From Heliocidaris erythrogramma (lineage: Eukaryota > Echinodermata > Echinoidea > Camarodonta > Echinometridae), in NCBI GenBank assembly GCA_025617745.1, contig CM046870.1, forward strand, positions 23,417,501 to 23,481,500: a stretch of 64,000 nucleotides of DNA. Reading direction: 5' to 3'. The position numbers and the translations under genes are program-made. Each line of letters begins with the position of its first letter. Positions within the stretch are counted from its first letter, which is position 1. Under the pieces are notes generated by a model. It searched no databases. It was not told the DNA's origin and saw nothing but the letters and a program-made list of their open reading frames with translations. This document shows, in pieces, positions 57,179-64,000 of the stretch.

Positions 57179-59589
57179 GCATTGCTCTTGTTGTTACTAT
57201 TGAGTTAACCTACCGTATTGATATTGAAATCATTTATAGATAAATGTTTGGAAACAATGTTATTATGTATTCATCTCCATTTAAAGAAAATGTGAGTAGA
57301 TCTTCCTTCAACTTTTTTTCCCCCATCACGATGCACATGCTCTACCCTCTTCTGGATTCCATAGTGGTGTCGTAATTTTTCTTCAGCTATTGTTATGCAA
57401 ACCTTTCTTTTGTCGGGTTGGGATCGAGACTGAGGTGCCGGTTTGGTCTAAAAAAAACTAAAAATATTATTAGAGACATATTTTGAATGTGTATTCTATT
57501 AGTAGGTATAGCACATGAAATTTTAAAATAACATTTACATGTTTTAAAATGTTCCATTTGAAAGATCTCAGTTAATTATTCATTTTGGTGCAAAAATCAT
57601 GTGAATCAGACGTTCCATTCTTGAGTTATTGCCAAATACAATTCTTTGAAAATGGTCAAATACCTGCCCAAAATATGCCATTTATCGCTAAAAATGTTTA
57701 TTAAGGAATTTTGAAGTCTTGTATATTAATACAAGGTAAAGTGATTGCTTGAAAATCAAGTTATGTATCATACTTCCAACAATTCTATCAGTGTAGAAAA
57801 ATCTCATGTCATTTATATCAAATTCATGCCACAGACTCTTGAAAACCAGTGCCCAAATATTGAATGCTGCAATCTTAAAAATGTTTAAAAAAAGGGTCCA
57901 AGTCCAGCTAATTATTCATTGATTCATTCAATTATTTTATTCCTTCTTGAAAAAAGACATTTACAAAAATTATAGATTAATCACTGTCACAGCCGATTAA
58001 AGCTAGCCATTTGCTTGTTGTCCAGAGTAACTGATTGAATACCAGACTCAAACAAAATACAATATGAGACATGCATTAAGGGAATTAACAGTTACAATGT
58101 ATTATAGAATATAGTATTCTTCACAAAATGATAATGAACATAGTTTTGGTTTCAAATACATGGAAATATAGGATACTTTTGGTTTTTAATGTTTACATAA
58201 TATTTGCCACTAAAGAATTGTATCTTATAACATACTATTGCATTTAAACTATTAATGTAGTAATAGAACATTTAGTGTTGATTTAAGAACAATGACATGT
58301 CAGAAAAGATAATGAATATCACATTTCATGTCAAAGCATAAATATTACAAAGTTTTAGTCCATAAGATGTTACATAAAACTCGAAATGATGGAGAACCAA
58401 GGTGATCTGAACAAAGGAAACATCTGATCTTCACCCATAACACTGGTTGCAGACATCTTTCTGCCAACTGAGTACTCGACCCCAGGCCGAATTGGAGAAC
58501 AGCTTACGCTGACTCTACCCTTCTCTTCTCGAGTCTAGTATCTGACTCCTGAGTCAGAGTTAACACCATCTACGAACATGAAATTACACAAGGATAATAA
58601 CTATCTATCCATAATATGTAATAGAATGTACAATAAAACAAAAGTTCAGTTTGTGTAAAAACTATTTCCACATTTTAGCTTCATTAATGATTACAAACAT
58701 GTGAAGCTAAATTTAACTCCATCTGTAACATTTCACACAGAAATATACTTCAAGACACACTTTTAAGTCTTATTCATAAGTCTTGTCTGTAATCAGCATT
58801 TAAGATATAAATTGTGCAATATCTAAACTTCAATGAAATAAGCTTTACTGCTTCAAGACAATTTAGCACTTGTAACATTTCACTTATACATTTCACTTTT
58901 CTTCTGTGATAATAAACATATTGCCTAAATTGTCTTTAAAATTACTGCGTAAGAAAATAAATTAAACTTACAGTTCAACTGATGACATGAAGCTTGGAAG
59001 CACGAACACAGCTCCTTGTCCAGTACAGACAAATGCTGGTGACAGCTGGAAACGCTGGAAACGCACAAAATTGCCACGCCCAGTTTAAAACTAGCAGCTC
59101 AAACATGCTGCCATTCGCCTAGCTGCACCTAGCAAACTCCTAGCAGGCAAACTGCTGCTGCTGCTGCAAGACACCACAAATAGGTCTTGTCTTCCCAAAA
59201 TCAAAGCTTCATGTGACCAAACTAGCCACTCCTAATGTTACACCCTACCAAAGAACTTAGGTTTTCCCATACCTTATTATTATCTCCTAGCAACAACCCA
59301 TGAAAGGAACCTACATGCCAATCTTGCATTAAACCTGTGCTGAAATAAAAAGAACCTGAATAAAATTATCCTAAAAAGCACTGGCCTGTTTCAGGCCATT
59401 CAATAAGCTGCCTGCTACATACATGTATTAAGAACAAAAGACATAGCCAGGTGCTACATCCAGGGCAGTCAGTCAAACTGGCTGAATTAATTAGCAACTA
59501 AGAGAGATAGACATGACTTGTAACAATCACATTATAATAGTGCATGAATGAGGCGACAGCTTTAATAGGAAGGCAAAAGAGCCATATTG
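57179..59589. other. intergenic DNA between NSUN6 and the minus-strand remnants
   Basis: AT-rich and largely unassigned. A tcattgattcattcaatta tract at 57918 looks like an antisense LINE/SINE tail. No gene was recognised in 2.4 kb. Confidence 0.5.
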
Positions 59590-60850
59590 GTGCTGCCACC
59601 AACACAGGATGAACAATATCATTGAGAAGCTTTTGAGGATCTGTATGATACTCGGCAGTGTTCATGACAAAATCTTATGCTTATTGAGCATCTACATCAG
59701 TGGCAGAGTAATGTGTGAGTTGATTAGATCCATAGCCCGAATACCACCAATAACAATCTTGTCTTCCAAGTTTACATGACTGATCTGGGTGAGTTGGTTC
59801 TTTTGCTTGTTTGATGGTAGGGTTTCATGAACTGGTTTGATACGTCCTCTGTGGTGATGGTAGTACACATCAGCTCCTTTCACGAAGGGAACATTCAAAC
59901 GATTCCCATGATATGCCTTCAATCTGTTTCTGTCCCCAATTTCATTGAGGTAGTCCTTGAATGCATTTGGGCATCCAGCTTCTGCACTAGCATTGGGTCC
60001 AAAAGCCTTGCAAACTGTCTGTAAAACTAAAGTGTAGCATTTTTCTTATCTTTTCTCCACTTGCTTCAACAGATTCCCAGTCGTTTAATGCTGCTCCAGC
60101 ATATTCCTGTAGGTTCATAAGCACCACATGCTTAATACCACAGTATAAATTGTACTGTGGTCATGCTTTCTTTCAAGTCATCACCTACATTGTCCCAGTT
60201 TTTAGTCACTTTTGGAAGTGTTTTTCATGCCGTTCTTCCAATAGTTCAGCAAATTTCTTATTCACAATGCAGCTGTCAGGTATTGTGTCTTTGACTTTTA
60301 CCAGTAATCAGTTATTTCCTCATTGCCAACAAAGTTGTTGATTGTCAATAACTGCTCCATCACACAAATAGTTTCTGTACAGAATAATTTCTGCATTGTC
60401 TGTCTCTATTTCAGTTAAGGCCAATACCATAGGTTCCCATGTCGGTACTGGCTAAACATAGTGACGTATGGGATGTGTTTTTTTGACGTTCCATCTGTCT
60501 GCATTGTCTCTGGATTGTCACTGCTCTCGATAGCTTCCTTCGCATCATGTTTTGAAAGCAAGGCCTGTTCAAAGGCCATGTATTAGTTTTTGTTCTTTTT
60601 ATAAAATAGCAATCTGCAATGCAAATCTACTGCATCCCTGCATTCATGCAGGCATTGATTCTATTCTTGGACCAAGAAACCATAGAACTCCTATGGTAAC
60701 ACGGGCCATGTACAATTTGGTAAAGCCTTGTAATGGTACATGTTCTCTCACTCAAACACTTAAGCACATACAAAATAGTGACTGTGAATGATGATGGGAA
60801 GCAAAGACATCCAGAGAGCATCCTCACGCAGAGTCCATGCTTAGACACAA
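59590..60850 (-). pseudogene. decayed coding remnant, probably transposon-derived
   Basis: Short minus-strand blocks follow one another in changing frames: KCLSERTCTITRLYQIVHGP (about 60740), HVVLMNLQEYAGAALNDWES (about 60090), then KAFGPNASAEAGCPNAFKDY, LNEIGDRNRLKAYHGNRLNV, PFVKGADVYYHHHRGRIKPV and HVNLEDKIVIGGIRAMDLIN (60015-59690). After an in-frame stop, NTAEYHTDPQKLLNDIVHPV continues in another frame. The composition is protein-like but I do not recognise the family. The breaks indicate a dead gene. Confidence 0.55.
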
Positions 60851-61931
60851 TGGGTAAGATATTTTATTGCCTAGGTTTCTTTATCTGTTGATATAAGTAG
60901 GTTTATGCTGTAAATTAAGACGGTCCAACCTCATTTATTCAACCAGGGTTCGACCCCAATCATGCCTTTCAATACACTTTTAGTTTTCACATCAGAATTT
61001 TTTTTCATTGAGCAACCACAGAAAATATTAAAGATATATGAAAACTGAAGCAAATATAAAAGTTGATTTTAAAGGTATTGAGCAACACTCATTCTTGAAT
61101 GTGATATTTGAATCATTCAATCAATCACTCTGCAGAGTGGATTTGGTGCATTGCAAATCTTATCATTATTTAACCAAGACTCTCCAGTAGCAGTCTTTAT
61201 TCTTGCATCCTTACGAGTACGTTAAGAAACTGGCTTGATAGCCGTTGATGCATCTTTATGATTCTATTAATCGGCCATGTTTCCCAGCCAAATACTTCGA
61301 TACCATATCCTATTCATCCAAAGACTCATTTTATCTCATTTTTTCCTCATGCAATCTCTTTCAAGCACTATGGCATATTATATGCAATCATCCACAAAAC
61401 TGGAGGAATGGTTATTTACAACATCAGACTTTTCAACGACCAAAGAGGAAAAATTGATAATGATGAAACTGAGCCCCATCATGACCATGGTACCATTTTG
61501 TGGAAAACGTTTTTATTCAATGCATTCACTGCATTAATCGCATAATTGATGAGGCCTCGCGGCCTCGGGGAAAATACGTTATCCGGTATAGAGCTGGCGA
61601 GGTCTCAACAAATAATACAATTTTCACTTTGAAGTACATGTCATGCAATTTTTTTATCTTACATGAATAAGATAAAAATGAAGGTAACAGAAAGTACATG
61701 TAGATGCATGTCATGAAGCAAAAATGCATTAAACCGTAGTTAAGGGGGAGGGGAAAATTGTGCAGGAATGGACATATATGTTGGGTTTGTCATCAATTAA
61801 GTGACAGTCACACTGACTTGCAACCTTTCCGTCATAATCAGATTAACTCTTAATGTGCTGAAGTTTCAAATTGACTCCACATGCAATACATATAAATCCT
61901 TGAGAGCTGCAAATCCCCTACAGATAATGAG
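60851..61931. other. non-coding
   Basis: No supported gene. Short overlapping plus-strand frames at 61245-61545 lack splice support or recognisable domains. Confidence 0.5.
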
Positions 61932-62840
61932 TTAGTGTACTTTTCGGCGATGGTCATCGATATCCTTATTACTATTAAATACATACTTGCAGTCGGCTTT
62001 CTGACAGCGCCCAAAATTTTTCTCCTGGAACTTGGGCAGATGGTCACATGGGAGGGACGGTGAAGACAGGGCTTCAAGGAAGGTTTTGAAGTGCCCAGGG
62101 TGGGACAGGCTTGGCGTTGGTGATGGGAAGTGGCGGAGACATTGGAGAAGTTCCTGTGGGGCAGTAGGTGGATGACTAGTACAGTGGGTGCAAGTTGGAT
62201 TGACATATTTGGAGAAAATGATTGTCCCGATCCTCCTGTCCATGTGCGCCATTACAAACCTGTACTCCGAGTACACCTCAGGACACTGTTTCAGCCGTTT
62301 AGCTGAACCAGAGATAGCTGATTTGATGGTCTGGTAGTCCTCCCATAAGGAATGGGTAGTGCACCACTGCGCTCACATGTTGCTTGAATTTCATGACCAG
62401 CAAATTTGATGTCACAGATAAGGGACATCGCATTGTCAAACACTGCATGCTCCTTCTCGAGCCGCTGCTCAGTGGTAAGGTTAGTCTGGTAATGTGGAGG
62501 TTTATCTTCTCCCTCAAGTGTGGATGGGAGGTACACTCCCACCAATGCCTTGGTGCAAGGGCCCCACAAATGCTCGACAGGGTTTAAAGCAGAATCGCCC
62601 GGACAGTAGGATGTAACGAGCAAGCCATCAAGGTTCATGTCCCTGAACAGCCTGCCGTAGAAAAACTCGTTAACATGATGATTAACATTGAAATCTGGGC
62701 CTCCGTCCACAATCAAGGAGAGATCAGACTTCCCTGCTTGATGCTGCAGAATGTTCGCAATGTCGTTCATATGACTTGCGATGTTATTCATTGAGTGGGG
62801 GCTTCGAAGAACAACAAACGACCTTGAATTCTGAGGAAGC
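61932..62840 (-). CDS. DDE-transposase-like protein with C-terminal C2H2 finger, 3' exon, one frameshift
   Basis: The exon starts after a good minus-strand acceptor (attactgcag at 62841) and reads LPQNSRSFVVLRSPHSMNNI, LSLIVDGGPDFNVNHHVNEF, YCPGDSALNPVEHLW and LTTEQRLEKEHAVFDNAMSL. At about 62330 it slips one frame and continues WEDYQTIKSAISGSAKRLKQ, FVMAHMDRRIGTIIFSKYVN and a C-x4-C-x12-H-x4-H finger (CQKADCKYVFNSNKDIDDHR), then stop. DGGPD and NPxEHLW suit the second Asp and the Glu of an RNase H-fold transposase; I infer this from motif shape. The upstream catalytic part is not visible. It may be a transposon gene or a host-adopted one. The single slip could be decay or a sequencing error. 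Confidence 0.6.
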
Positions 62841-63440
62841 CTGCAGTAATAAGTGAAAATCGATGTGTGAAATGGCAATCAGTATTAAGTAAACATGAAA
62901 CTGTATTGTGACAATTTTGTTCGTTTTTATTTATTATTATACAAGTATGTAAGCATACATAAAGTACAGTGAATAGGCCATTATTGGGGACTGGGACTGA
63001 TGGTACATCCATGGTATTTAAAACGAGTATGTTTTGTTTTGTACTGTAATATATTTTCCTGAGTTTTTTTTAAATTTACATACCGTAATTGAAAGTAGGT
63101 GACGTTTACCTCAAGTTCAAAGGCCAATGGCAGTAGTTAATGACTGAAGACCAATGATAATCTTTGAAAGCAAAATTTTATTATGGAACATATTAATGGT
63201 AAACATTAACAAAGATAAAAATGATGATGATGATCAGGGAAAAAACTAATTTCATTTTCGGGGCTAATTTTCCTGTTTCAGTGCTTGCCGGATACTTTTT
63301 TGTATTGAACCCTATGGCAATTTAATTGGGTTCCTTTGCAAATTTCGGGGGCAAAATCACACCGAGCCCCCATGTAATATTTTCCCTGATGATGATGATA
63401 ATATTAATAACAATAATAACAATTATACAAGAAGAATATT
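62841..63440. other. non-coding, likely 3' UTR of a minus-strand gene
   Basis: On the minus strand a possible AATAAA lies near 63180, consistent with the end of the transcript whose last exon is 63441-63584. No other signal was seen. Confidence 0.4.
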
Positions 63441-63584
63441 TCATTTAACAAGAACCACTTCAGTCAGGAGCAGCACTACATTTAGCTTCTCCACTGTATG
63501 ACCTGCTGCAACTACATCCTCACAAACTTTGGCAATTGTAGTCCTTGTCTGCAAGGCCTCCTCAATAGCATTGAGATCTGAATC
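63441..63584 (-). CDS. last exon of a minus-strand gene, partial
   Basis: A strong minus-strand acceptor (ttttttttccccattag) precedes 48 codons reading DSDLNAIEEALQTRTTIAKV, CEDVVAAGHTVEKLNVVLLL, TEVVLVK and stop. The other two forward frames close quickly. I do not recognise the protein. It could be the 3' end of a host gene extending beyond the window, or another mobile-element exon. Confidence 0.5.
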   Translation of the reverse strand, partial: DSDLNAIEEALQTRTTIAKVCEDVVAAGHTVEKLNVVLLLTEVVLVK

Positions 63585-64000
63585 CTAATGGGGAAAAAAA
63601 AGAAAGAAATTATCACACATACCATTTTATAAAAACACACATTCTATGGGAAAAAATGCATGAAAGAAACAAAATTGTTGTACAGTATGATAATTAAGGC
63701 CATGTGTCTTGAACTCGCCATCCATAGCGTTACATTGTGTGATTCTAAGAAAATCACATCTATCACGCTTCAAGTTAGCATAACATTAGAAGTATTCACC
63801 CTACCTATAAAGGAAATTTCATGAGCATTTGAAATATGCCACAAAAAATTGGGTAGGGTGAAGTAGAAGCACTTTATGGGTGAAAATATTTTATTTTCAA
63901 GAAAAAAAAAAGCATTATATTTCACTACCCATTGCCCCTACATTTATTTTCTCTTCATATTTGAATCCCTCATCAAATTTCCTTCAAGAAAATGTATAAT

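Overview
This is a stretch of animal nuclear genome, gene-poor and full of repeats. Two spliced genes with GT-AG introns lie on the plus strand. tRNA-derived SINEs, decayed non-LTR retrotransposons, many short inverted-repeat DNA transposons and long C/G homopolymers fill the rest. The repeat types (a SINE ending in a 'gcgctatataaatg' plus ATT tail, elements starting 'gctcacctgag', AGGTCA-rich tandem units) resemble those of marine invertebrates. An echinoderm, hemichordate or other marine deuterostome is my best guess, but the species cannot be fixed by eye.

Layout. 1-14.9 kb has no intact host gene. It holds microsatellites, a tandem array, one arm of a 0.7-kb inverted duplication (2920-3632), a duplicated and broken copy of the end of the MFSD6-like gene (3916-5268), an antisense LINE (5492-8170), a SINE, an RNase H LINE fragment (9223-10111) split from upstream sequence by a MITE, a RecQ-like helicase remnant (10836-11063) and a second LINE (13001-14360) carrying a TTAA-flanked MITE. 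14966-22530 is an MFSD6-like major facilitator gene in four exons. Its large third exon has three one-base frame slips, each in a short homopolymer. 23.7-34.5 kb is transposon-rich and includes a complete PIF/Harbinger-like non-autonomous element (27033-29887) with TTA duplications, 22-bp ends and an MADF-like coding remnant. 34615-56629 is a complete NSUN6 tRNA cytosine-5 methyltransferase gene: nine exons join in phase to 469 codons, with both catalytic cysteines. Its introns hold two near-perfect hairpins, a nested 331-bp tandem array, elements carrying nuclear-receptor-like half-sites, and nested MITEs. 59.6-62.9 kb has two minus-strand transposon-derived coding remnants. One has a DDE-like core and a C2H2 finger. 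The last exon of another minus-strand gene lies at 63441-63584.

The two host genes have no evident functional link. The main interest is how transposons have shaped their introns and flanks: paralogous empty sites, nested insertions, an insertion 13 bases after a splice donor, a partial exon duplication, and hairpins inside transcribed introns.
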